Below, in pieces: positions 8,078-14,631 of a stretch of DNA of 16,697 nt. Numbering within the stretch: the first letter of the stretch is position 1; each line of letters starts with the position of its first letter. Location: contig DHJP01000135.1 of the NCBI GenBank assembly GCA_002404395.1, forward strand, positions 4,558 through 21,254, given 5' to 3'. The position numbers and the translations under genes are program-made. The notes under the pieces are model-generated. The model saw only the letters and a program-made list of their open reading frames with translations. It was not told the DNA's origin and searched no databases. Origin of the DNA: Clostridiales bacterium UBA4717 (GTDB lineage Bacteria; Bacillota; Clostridia; Oscillospirales; CAG-272).

Positions 8078-8106
8078 ATTGTATCACGAATTATTTATTT
8101 TGTCAA
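8078..8106 (-). promoter_or_regulatory. Promoter of the RHH-clpB transcript
   Basis: The minus strand has a perfect TTGACA (8106-8101), a 17-bp spacer and TACAAT (8083-8078), with TG one base before the -10. The predicted start is near 8071. The rest of the gap, 8107-8247, shows only a weak AT-rich hairpin and no clear terminator for the AraC gene that ends at 8248. Confidence 0.85.
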
Positions 8107-8247
8107 GAGTTTTATATAAATTTCTCTACATTTTTTTGCTGCGCCGCTTTTGAAGGCTTTCAGGTAGGCAAAAGTCAACATTATTAAACAGAAAAACTAC
8201 AAGTTTGAAACTGACGCAACATCTGTCGTACACAGACCGAAGTTCGT

Positions 8248-9024
8248 TTATTGACATTTACTTTGTCTGTATTCTGTCGCTTTCATTCCTGTCAGCTTTT
8301 TAAAATAACGGCAGAAATAGCTTTCATCACCAAAGCCCGAAAGCTCTGCAATCTTCGGAATAGAGTAGTAGTCAGATAGGATAAGCTCTTTCGCTCTTGA
8401 GATTTTCAGGTTATTTATGTATTTTATCGGAGTAGTATTCTTGCATTTTATAAAAGTATTTCTAAAATAGGTTGTGCTTATACCGCATAACTTTGCAAGC
8501 TGCTCAACACTTATGTTTTCCGACGTATATTTTCTGTGAATATATTTTATTGCCGGCTCGATAATTCTTTCCGTACTTTTGGGAACATACTTTTTTTCGT
8601 ATTTTCCGAGCATCGAGCAGATTATTGAATACAGACTTGCTTTGCACTGCATTTCATATCCCGGTGATTTCAAACGAAATGATCTTTCGGCAACCTTAAA
8701 TTTTTCCGCTACCTGCCCGTCCATATTTAAAACAAACGGCTCAAAAAAAGCAACATCTGAGATCTTGAAATTTATAGCATAGCAATCCCCCGGAGATTCA
8801 GTCTTCACTATATAATCAGAATGTTCCGGCATAAAGATGATATCATTCTTTCCGGTATAGAGAACATTATTTCCTTCAAAAACATATTTTTTATATCCCG
8901 ATATATGTAATGCCACCCCATGTGACGCTCTGTTTGTGTGAACAGCATCTCCCGTTCCCTTCGGGACATAACAAGCAAGAACGATTTTGTCTATATTAAA
9001 ATTATATCCGAAAAAATTCTTCAT
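8248..9024 (-). CDS. AraC-family transcriptional regulator, divergent to the glycyl radical enzyme
   Basis: This is a 258-residue AraC/XylS-type regulator. The first 150 residues look like a cupin-like ligand-binding domain (e.g. VALHISGYKKYVFEG, DIIFMPEHSDYIV). The C-terminus has the double helix-turn-helix: ISVEQLAKLCGISTTYFRNTF and then the conserved IPKIAELSGFGDESYFCRYFKK. The start is the ATG at 9024, which has GGGGGGAG 6 nt upstream; the in-frame TTG at 9045 lies before that SD and is rejected. It faces the glycyl radical enzyme across two back-to-back promoters, the classic arrangement for an AraC activator of its neighbour. The ligand is unknown; a rhamnose- or fucose-derived compound is possible given the nearby rha operon. 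The gene is AT-rich like its divergent partner. Confidence 0.9.
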   Translation of the reverse strand: MKNFFGYNFNIDKIVLACYVPKGTGDAVHTNRASHGVALHISGYKKYVFEGNNVLYTGKNDIIFMPEHSDYIVKTESPGDCYAINFKISDVAFFEPFVLNMDGQVAEKFKVAERSFRLKSPGYEMQCKASLYSIICSMLGKYEKKYVPKSTERIIEPAIKYIHRKYTSENISVEQLAKLCGISTTYFRNTFIKCKNTTPIKYINNLKISRAKELILSDYYSIPKIAELSGFGDESYFCRYFKKLTGMKATEYRQSKCQ

Positions 9025-9047
9025 AATCGGCTCCCCCCTACGCAAGC

Positions 9048-9076
9048 ATTATAGCATTTTGTTTTGAAACAGTCAA
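9048..9076 (-). promoter_or_regulatory. Promoter of the AraC regulator gene
   Basis: The minus strand has TTGACT (9076-9071), a 17-bp spacer and a perfect TATAAT (9053-9048). Its start is expected near 9041, giving a short leader of about 17 nt. It is back to back with the glycyl radical enzyme promoter, the two -35 boxes being 18 bp apart. Confidence 0.8.
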
Positions 9077-9105
9077 TGAGTTTTGAAATGTTCATTGACA
9101 TTTCA
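9062..9105. promoter_or_regulatory. Candidate operator: tandem 19-bp repeats and a perfect inverted repeat
   Basis: Two adjacent 19-bp units (9062-9080 and 9081-9099) both start TTTTGAAA and share TCA.TGA; 14 of 19 bases agree. Overlapping them, TGAAATGT (9084-9091) and ACATTTCA (9098-9105) form a perfect 8-bp inverted repeat with a 6-bp centre. The elements cover both -35 boxes. Tandem repeats of this size suit the two helix-turn-helix motifs of an AraC protein; the palindrome would suit a dimeric repressor. Confidence 0.55.
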
Positions 9106-9123
9106 GCAAATCAATGCTATCTT
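9095..9123 (+). promoter_or_regulatory. Promoter of the glycyl radical enzyme operon
   Basis: A perfect TTGACA (9095-9100) is followed by a 17-bp spacer and TATCTT (9118-9123), a weak -10. The -35 lies inside the inverted repeat. The start is expected near 9130, which leaves a leader of about 180 nt before the ATG at 9310. Confidence 0.7.
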
Positions 9124-9129
9124 TTGTGT

Positions 9130-9309
9130 TGAAAATTTAAATGCGTGTTTTGGGAGCGAGCTAACGCAAAAGCGCGGTATGCGCTATGTACGGTCTCAGA
9201 TTTCACACCCGGATTTTCCGAAAATGGATCCCGTCCCATTTTCATCGGCTTCGCCGAATCGAAAATTCTCGTTCACTTTTGGGTCGGCTTCGCCGACATG
9301 GAGATTATT
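9130..9309 (+). promoter_or_regulatory. Structured 5' leader of the glycyl radical enzyme mRNA
   Basis: The leader holds several stems: AGCGC/GCGCT at 9171-9185; GAAAATGG/CCATTTTC at 9220-9243 (8 bp); TCGGC/GCCGA at 9245-9257, which can be lengthened by ATTTTC (9238-9243) with GAAAAT (9261-9266); and GTCGGC/GCCGAC at 9283-9297, two bases before the GGAG SD (9300-9303). The stem at 9220-9243 and the lengthened stem at 9238-9266 compete for ATTTTC, as in a two-state switch. There is no T-run, so any control would be on translation or stability. No known riboswitch class was recognised. Confidence 0.45.
9283..9297 (+). promoter_or_regulatory. SD-adjacent hairpin of the glycyl radical enzyme gene
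   Basis: GTCGGC and GCCGAC form a perfect 6-bp stem around TTC. It ends 2 nt before the GGAG SD and 12 nt before the ATG. It repeats the hairpin at 495-509 with one loop difference, and a shorter copy lies just upstream at 9245-9257. Confidence 0.65.
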
Positions 9310-11544
9310 ATGTTTTATCAGGACCGAAAATTTATAGAAAATAAATATCATAAAACAGATGAACCGTTTAACCCCCATGCCAGAATGGCATATCACGGAT
9401 ATAATTATGATAACAGCACAGGTCTTGAAGATAACGAAATCAAGGATGGTCTGACAAAACTTTATGAAAAAACAAAAGCTTTACCGCACCCTGTTGCAAA
9501 AGCCAATGCTGTCAAATATGTGCTTGAAAATACAAAAATTGATATAAATGAGCATGATTTCTTTGTCGGATTTTGGAGTATAAATCGGCTCGCAAACTGT
9601 ATAACGCAGAATAAATGGGAAGCTGATGTTTTTAAAAACATTATCCCTGAGGTCAATGAGCAGATAGAGTTGATGAACGCTTCCGGCGCTGTTACGATTA
9701 TGCCGGATTTCGACCACGTTGTTCCGGATTGGGAATCCATCATGCAGCTCGGATTTTCCGGACTTTTGAACCGCGTCAAAGAATATAAGGAAGCGCATCG
9801 TCAAAAAAATACTCTTTCCGATAAAACAGCGGCACTGTTTGACGGTATTATAATCGAATATACCGCAATAATAGATTTGCTCGACCGATTGTATAAATAC
9901 GCACTCACCAAAACACATTCAAAAGCGAAAAGGATTGCCGAATGTCTTAAAAATATACGTGACGGCGCTCCCCAAAATATATATGATGCAATGCAGATGA
10001 TATACATTTATTTTATGCTTTCCGAGTCTTTTGACAGTTATCAGGTGCGTTCTCTCGGCAACGGACTTGACCGGACGCTGTACAGCTTTTATTGCAACGA
10101 CTTAAAAAAAGGAACCTTTTCACGCGATGATATAAAAGAATTATTAAAATATTTTCTTATGCAATGGCAGGCAATAGGCAATTATTGGGGACAACCGTTT
10201 TACCTCGGCGGAACAGCAAAAGACGGAAGTTGTATTATAAACGATTTATCAAACGACATAATCGATGTTTATACCGAAATGGGAATATACAATCCCAAAA
10301 TTCAGATCAAGATCAACACAAACACTCCGATAGAATTTCTTAACAAAATACTTTGTGCAATTCGCAAAAATCAAGGAAGTTTTGTTTTCTGCTGTGAGCC
10401 GGGCATGATGCGCGCGGTAATGGGGTACGGCGCGACATATGAGGAAGCCCGCACAATGGATATCCGCGGCTGTTATGAAACAGGTGTTCGTGCAAATGAA
10501 GTTACTACCGGAGTGGCATATATAAACGCTGCAAAAGCAGTCGAGTATGTTTTCTCGCAGGGCTATGATAAAAAAGCGGGAAAGCAAGTCGGCTTAAAAT
10601 CTCCACCCGTAAATGAAATAAAATCATTTGAGGAGTTTTATTCCCTTGTTTTAATGCAATGGGATAATCTTATAGAGATAAGTATTAAATCAGTAAACGT
10701 ATTTGAACAATATTTGAGCGAGATCAATCCATCTTTAATGTATTCAGCCACTATAGAGGGCAGCTTAAAAAAAGGTGCGGACGCTTATCAATGCGGAGTA
10801 AAATACAATAACTCTTGTGTATTAAATTGCTCTTTTGCCACCCTTCTTGACAGTGTTACAACAGTCTATGAGCTTGTTTATGAAAAAAAGCTGATCGCTC
10901 TTACCGATTTAAAATCAGCTCTTGATGCTGATTGGAACGGATATGAAGAATTGCATAAGGCAGCAAAAAACTGCACGCACAAATACGGAAACGGGGATGA
11001 TCTTGCTGATATGTATGCAACCGCCATGTCCGATTTCTTCTGCAGCAAAATCAACAACCGTCCTAATTCCCGCGGCGGCGTATATAAAACAGATATGCAC
11101 TCTGCTCTTCAGTTTACCATTCAAGGTGAAAAAACGTCGGCTACCCCGGATGGCAGATATGACGGTGACGAACTCTCCAAAAATGCATCACCTTCCATAG
11201 GAATGGACATAAATGGGGTAACTGCACTTATTGATTCGGTTTTAAAACAAAATCCATATAATTATCACGAATCACACTGCCTTGATATAATGTTACATTC
11301 TTCTGCCGTTCAAGGCGATGACGGATTGGCGGCTATGAGGGGAGTATTGTTCACATATTTAAAAAACGGCGGGATGTGTATTCAGTTCAATGTGTTCAAC
11401 GCTGACACCTTAAGAGATGCTCAAAAACATCCGGAAAAATACAAAAATCTGCAGGTCAGAGTTTGCGGTTGGAATGTACTATGGAATAATTTAAGTAAAA
11501 AAGAGCAAAACGCATATATAAAGCGTGCGGAAAATATAAAGTGA
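9310..11544 (+). CDS. Atypical glycyl radical enzyme (PFL/glycerol-dehydratase superfamily)
   Basis: This 744-residue protein is a glycyl radical enzyme (GRE), an oxygen-sensitive cytoplasmic catalyst in which a radical on a C-terminal glycine is passed to an active-site cysteine. The thiyl cysteine is C388 in RGCYE, with E390 two residues on as in the Cys-x-Glu of dehydratase/lyase-type GREs (usually GCVE). TPDGR is at 612-616. The end has the family block QFNVFNADTLRDAQKHP, then the glycyl loop QVRVCGW with G720; usual forms are RV(S/A)GY. The segment 238-255 (SESFDSYQVRSLGNGLDR) does not show the NGHS motif that supplies His and Ser in glycerol and propanediol dehydratases. Known function is therefore not assignable; diol dehydration is possible from the rha neighbourhood only. 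The ATG at 9310 has GGAG at 6 nt. The gene is AT-rich. Confidence 0.88.
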   Translation: MFYQDRKFIENKYHKTDEPFNPHARMAYHGYNYDNSTGLEDNEIKDGLTKLYEKTKALPHPVAKANAVKYVLENTKIDINEHDFFVGFWSINRLANCITQNKWEADVFKNIIPEVNEQIELMNASGAVTIMPDFDHVVPDWESIMQLGFSGLLNRVKEYKEAHRQKNTLSDKTAALFDGIIIEYTAIIDLLDRLYKYALTKTHSKAKRIAECLKNIRDGAPQNIYDAMQMIYIYFMLSESFDSYQVRSLGNGLDRTLYSFYCNDLKKGTFSRDDIKELLKYFLMQWQAIGNYWGQPFYLGGTAKDGSCIINDLSNDIIDVYTEMGIYNPKIQIKINTNTPIEFLNKILCAIRKNQGSFVFCCEPGMMRAVMGYGATYEEARTMDIRGCYETGVRANEVTTGVAYINAAKAVEYVFSQGYDKKAGKQVGLKSPPVNEIKSFEEFYSLVLMQWDNLIEISIKSVNVFEQYLSEINPSLMYSATIEGSLKKGADAYQCGVKYNNSCVLNCSFATLLDSVTTVYELVYEKKLIALTDLKSALDADWNGYEELHKAAKNCTHKYGNGDDLADMYATAMSDFFCSKINNRPNSRGGVYKTDMHSALQFTIQGEKTSATPDGRYDGDELSKNASPSIGMDINGVTALIDSVLKQNPYNYHESHCLDIMLHSSAVQGDDGLAAMRGVLFTYLKNGGMCIQFNVFNADTLRDAQKHPEKYKNLQVRVCGWNVLWNNLSKKEQNAYIKRAENIK

Positions 11545-11556
11545 GGAAGTAACGCT

Positions 11557-12429
11557 ATGAACGCAAATATAGTCGAAATCAAAAGATTTGCCGTGCATGA
11601 CGGCGACGGAATACGAACGACCGTGTTTTTTAAGGGATGTCCGCTCAAATGTCTGTGGTGTCACAATCCCGAAACGATTTCGCCGGAACGACAGCTTGCT
11701 TTTTACAGCCACAAATGCGTTTTATGCAAAAAATGTGCCGGGGCTTGTGAATGTCATAAGTTCTCGGAAAACATACATAAGATAGACCGAACGAAATGTA
11801 CGATATGCGGAAAATGCGTTGAACTCTGCCCTGAAAATGCGCTCGAAATATGCGGCAAGGAAATGTCTGTCGACAAAATATGTGAAATTTTATTAAAAGA
11901 TAAAAAGTTCTATGACGAAAGCGGCGGCGGAATTACATTATCCGGCGGCGAATGTCTGCTTCAAAGCGAAGCCTGCTGTGAAATTTTAAAAGTCATGAAA
12001 CAAAGCGGAATAAATACCGCAGTTGATACCTGTGGATTCGTTCCACTGTATGCAATAGAGAGAATTATGTCATACACTGATATTTTTCTGTATGACATAA
12101 AGGCAATAGATGAAGAAACTCACATCAAATGCACCGGTCGGTCAAATATAATTATACTCGATAATCTTGCATATTTGGATAACCACGGAGCAAAAAGCGA
12201 AATACGGATCCCGTTCGTTCCCGGATACAATGAACTCTATAGAATAGGAGATTTTTTATCAAAGCTTAACAATATCTCCGGCGTCAGGATCCTACCGTAT
12301 CACAATTATGCCGCGTCAAAATATGAATCGATCAATATAAAAAATACTCTTCCGAGCAAATTGCCGAGCAACGATGATATTTTGAAAGCGAAAACAATAC
12401 TTGGCGAATATGGGTTAAAACTCAGGTAA
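11557..12429 (+). CDS. Glycyl radical enzyme activating enzyme (radical SAM)
   Basis: This 290-residue protein should cleave S-adenosylmethionine and abstract hydrogen from G720 of the upstream enzyme to switch it on. It has the radical-SAM motif C28-x3-C32-x2-C35 in KGCPLKCLWC, followed by a ferredoxin-like insert with two complete CxxCxxCxxxC sets (C54, C57, C60, C64 and C81, C84, C87, C91) for two further [4Fe-4S] clusters. That insert is present in activases of dehydratase/decarboxylase-type GREs and absent from the pyruvate formate-lyase activase. GGITLSGGECLLQ (SAM-binding GGE) and VDTCGF follow. The start ATG is 12 bp after the GRE stop, with GAGGAAG as SD overlapping the stop region, so both are made from one transcript. 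Length is normal for the family. Confidence 0.95.
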   Translation: MNANIVEIKRFAVHDGDGIRTTVFFKGCPLKCLWCHNPETISPERQLAFYSHKCVLCKKCAGACECHKFSENIHKIDRTKCTICGKCVELCPENALEICGKEMSVDKICEILLKDKKFYDESGGGITLSGGECLLQSEACCEILKVMKQSGINTAVDTCGFVPLYAIERIMSYTDIFLYDIKAIDEETHIKCTGRSNIIILDNLAYLDNHGAKSEIRIPFVPGYNELYRIGDFLSKLNNISGVRILPYHNYAASKYESINIKNTLPSKLPSNDDILKAKTILGEYGLKLR

Positions 12430-12449
12430 AAATGTAAATAGTTAAAGCA

Positions 12450-12479
12450 AAAACGCCGCGTATAAAAACGCGGCGTTTT
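12450..12479. terminator. Bidirectional terminator between the GRE operon and rhaBAD
   Basis: AAAACGCCGCG (12450-12460) and CGCGGCGTTTT (12469-12479) form a perfect 11-bp stem with an 8-nt loop. On the plus strand it ends in TTTTATTAT, 20 nt past the activase stop. On the minus strand it ends in TTTTTGCTTT, about 98 nt past the rhaD stop. It can therefore stop both convergent transcripts. Nothing else was seen in 12480-12577. Confidence 0.88.
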
Positions 12480-12577
12480 ATTATGTATGAAAATACGCGG
12501 TTTAAACATATTTTATCGGAGAAATGCGCAAAACGCGAAAAGTCGTGCCGAAATATGACCGCAGCTTGGAAGCAATC

Positions 12578-13393
12578 TTAAAGATTGAGAAAATCCTTGC
12601 GGTATTTGACGCCGAATGCCTCGGCAAGCTCGACCATTTCGGAATCCTTTATCGTATTCACTCTCGGCAGATGCGCGGTGAGCATATATATCTGCGCCGC
12701 CTTTTCAACCGTCTCAATGAGTCCGAAAGCTTCATCCATGGTCTTGCCGCAGCCGTAAATTCCGTGCATACCCCACACGACAAGCCTGAACTCCTTCATC
12801 TTGGCGGCGGTAGCTTCACCGATCGAATTGGTACCGCAAAGCATCCACGGAAGCACGCCGATACCGTCGGGAAATACCACTATGCACTCGGTGCACATTT
12901 CCCACAGTGTGTGAGTAAACTTCTTTTCGTCAAGCTCATGCACGAAGTTCATCGCGAGCGTGTTTGTCGGATGGCAGTGCATGACAATGCGGTTGCCGGG
13001 ATCTACCGAAAGTCTTGCAATATGGCTCATAAGATGCGCGGGAAGCTCGCTTGTAAATTTTCCGCCGTCGCGGTAGCCCCACAAAAGCTCGGCGGTTTTT
13101 CCGTCCTCTGCGATCCTGATGATCCCGAGATTGGTTTCGGGGTCGTCTGTGACATTTTTGAAATACTTGCCCGTGCCGGTCACTATGAATATTTTGCCTA
13201 TAAGCTCGGGAGCGTCGAAATTGAGCGGTATGGTGCGAAGCACGCACGAAAGATCAAGATACTCTGCAACCTCACAATTGTCAAGCATATAGCTGATGTT
13301 GCCGCCGTTGCGCTCATCCCAACCGAGTCTGTACATATTGGCGGTAGTCTTTTTCATTTCCTCCACAAAGGGAGCGGTCAGTATGTTTTTCAT
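12578..13393 (-). CDS. rhaD: Rhamnulose-1-phosphate aldolase
   Basis: This 271-residue class II aldolase splits L-rhamnulose 1-phosphate into dihydroxyacetone phosphate and L-lactaldehyde in the cytoplasm. The zinc ligands are H139 and H141 in HCHPTN and H210 in GMHGI; the catalytic acid is E116 in SELPAH. These sit two residues short of the corresponding E. coli RhaD positions (E117/H141/H143/H212, from memory), and the length is close to that enzyme's 274. RNGGNIS (28-34) is the phosphate-binding loop. The ATG at 13393 overlaps the rhaA stop as ATGA, so translation is coupled. It is the last gene of rhaBAD. Fuculose-phosphate aldolase is the alternative but is shorter, and the context settles it. 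Confidence 0.95.
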   Translation of the reverse strand: MKNILTAPFVEEMKKTTANMYRLGWDERNGGNISYMLDNCEVAEYLDLSCVLRTIPLNFDAPELIGKIFIVTGTGKYFKNVTDDPETNLGIIRIAEDGKTAELLWGYRDGGKFTSELPAHLMSHIARLSVDPGNRIVMHCHPTNTLAMNFVHELDEKKFTHTLWEMCTECIVVFPDGIGVLPWMLCGTNSIGEATAAKMKEFRLVVWGMHGIYGCGKTMDEAFGLIETVEKAAQIYMLTAHLPRVNTIKDSEMVELAEAFGVKYRKDFLNL

Positions 13394-14631
13394 TTTCTGT
13401 TTACCAACACTTTCTTTTCATATTCGTCTATTGCCGCAAAGCTGTCGGAAGCCACATTTTCGCGGCGCAGATATTCTTCCCAGACCTCACCGAAAGGCAT
13501 GGTCTTCATATCCTCCTGACGCACCATAAGCTCGGTAAGTCTGCCGTCGCGCTGAAGCTTTGCAAATTCTTTGTGCGGAGTCAGAAGCGCAAACAAAAGC
13601 GCCTTTTCCACACTGCGAAGCCCCGTGACCCACGCGGATATACGGTTTATCGAAGCGTCAAAATAGTCGGTAGCTATGAATACGCGCTCAAGTGCGTCTG
13701 CCGCCACGATCTCCTTGGCGATCTCACGGGTCTCGTCGTCAAACAGCACTACATGGTCGCTGTCCCATCTGACGCCGCGCGTAATATGCAAAGCCAGCTT
13801 TTCATTGAACAGCAGCATTGCGGAGATCTTGTCCGAAACGACTTCGGTGGGATGATAATGACCGTTGTCCATAAGCGGTGTGATCTTGCGCGTATTTACA
13901 TAGTTGAGGCAGAACTCCGCAGAGCCTACGGTGTATGACTCCATGCCGATACCGAACACCTTGGATTCAAGCGTTACAAACACCCGGCTCTTGTCATACG
14001 GGATCGAAAGAATTTCGTCAAACGACTGTGCAAAACGCTTTCTCGGCGAAAGTCTGTCCGCCGGTATATCCTTATATCCGTCGGGGATCCAGATATTCAT
14101 TACGCAGGGCTGACCCGTGACCTTGGCGAAGTACTCCGAAATTTCAAGGCAGCGTCTGCCGTGTTCGACCCAGAATTTTCTGACTTTTTCATCGGGTGAG
14201 GAGAGCGTCAGATTATCCTTTACCATCGGATGCGAGAAAAATGTCGGATTGAAGTCTATACCCATGCCGCGTTCAAGCGCAAAATCGACCCATTTCTGAT
14301 AATGCCGAGGCTCAAGCTTGTCGCGGTCGGCAAACTCACCGTTTTCAAATATCGCATAGCAGGCATGAAGATTGAGCTTCTTTTTACCGGGAACAAGGCT
14401 TATTACCTTGTCGATATCCGCCATAAGCGCTTCGGGGGTCGAAGCCTTTCCCGGATAGTTGCCGGTGGTCTGTATACCGCCCGACAGCGATTCCTTGCTG
14501 TCAAAGCCGCCGACATCATCGCCCTGCCAGCAATGAATCGAAATCGGCACGGTTTTGAGCTTATCGATCACCGCATCGGTATCAATGCCGAGCGCGGCGT
14601 ATTTTGCTTTTGCATATTCGTATGTATTCAT
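13390..14631 (-). CDS. rhaA: L-rhamnose isomerase
   Basis: This 413-residue protein interconverts L-rhamnose and L-rhamnulose, using two divalent metal ions. The family features are SIHCWQGDDVGGFD near the start, LESKVFG with E222, LMDNGHYHPTE with D255, LHITRGVRWDSD with H282, D290 and D292, and ATDYFD with D322. All metal-site residues are shifted by 12 from the E. coli enzyme as I recall it, so the site looks complete. It starts with an ATG that overlaps the rhaB stop by ATGA, and ends overlapping rhaD by ATGA. Coordinated production of all three enzymes through coupled translation follows from this. Nothing unusual in the protein. Confidence 0.97.
   Translation of the reverse strand: MNTYEYAKAKYAALGIDTDAVIDKLKTVPISIHCWQGDDVGGFDSKESLSGGIQTTGNYPGKASTPEALMADIDKVISLVPGKKKLNLHACYAIFENGEFADRDKLEPRHYQKWVDFALERGMGIDFNPTFFSHPMVKDNLTLSSPDEKVRKFWVEHGRRCLEISEYFAKVTGQPCVMNIWIPDGYKDIPADRLSPRKRFAQSFDEILSIPYDKSRVFVTLESKVFGIGMESYTVGSAEFCLNYVNTRKITPLMDNGHYHPTEVVSDKISAMLLFNEKLALHITRGVRWDSDHVVLFDDETREIAKEIVAADALERVFIATDYFDASINRISAWVTGLRSVEKALLFALLTPHKEFAKLQRDGRLTELMVRQEDMKTMPFGEVWEEYLRRENVASDSFAAIDEYEKKVLVNRK

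Noticed and set aside
9025..9045. TTG start seven codons before the AraC ATG
   Set aside because: The GGGGGGAG SD lies between it and the ATG at 9024, so it would place the SD inside the gene, and it has no SD of its own.
9141..9164. 7-codon leader peptide (MRVLGAS) at the start of the GRE leader
   Set aside because: The SD is very weak and there is no run of regulatory codons or T-run terminator. Likely chance.
9238..9298. Tandem TCGGCTTCGCCGA copies read as a CRISPR array
   Set aside because: Only two copies, palindromic, no regular spacers and no cas genes.
9145..9309. 55-codon N-terminal extension of the GRE frame up to 9145
   Set aside because: It has no SD, translates the leader hairpins into low-complexity peptide (e.g. 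FAESKIL, VGFAD) and does not resemble GRE N-termini. The ATG at 9310 has GGAG at 6 nt.
9083..9337. 84-codon plus-strand frame overlapping the GRE start
   Set aside because: Begins upstream of the -35 box, so it is not on the predicted transcript, and is out of frame with the GRE; no SD or family likeness.
8248..12429. Microcompartment-associated diol dehydratase locus
   Set aside because: No shell protein, encapsulation peptide, aldehyde or alcohol dehydrogenase or phosphotransacylase gene is present near the GRE.
12524..13519. 331-codon plus-strand frame opposite rhaD
   Set aside because: Antisense shadow of rhaD and the end of rhaA; low-complexity composition and no SD, while the minus-strand proteins have full active sites.
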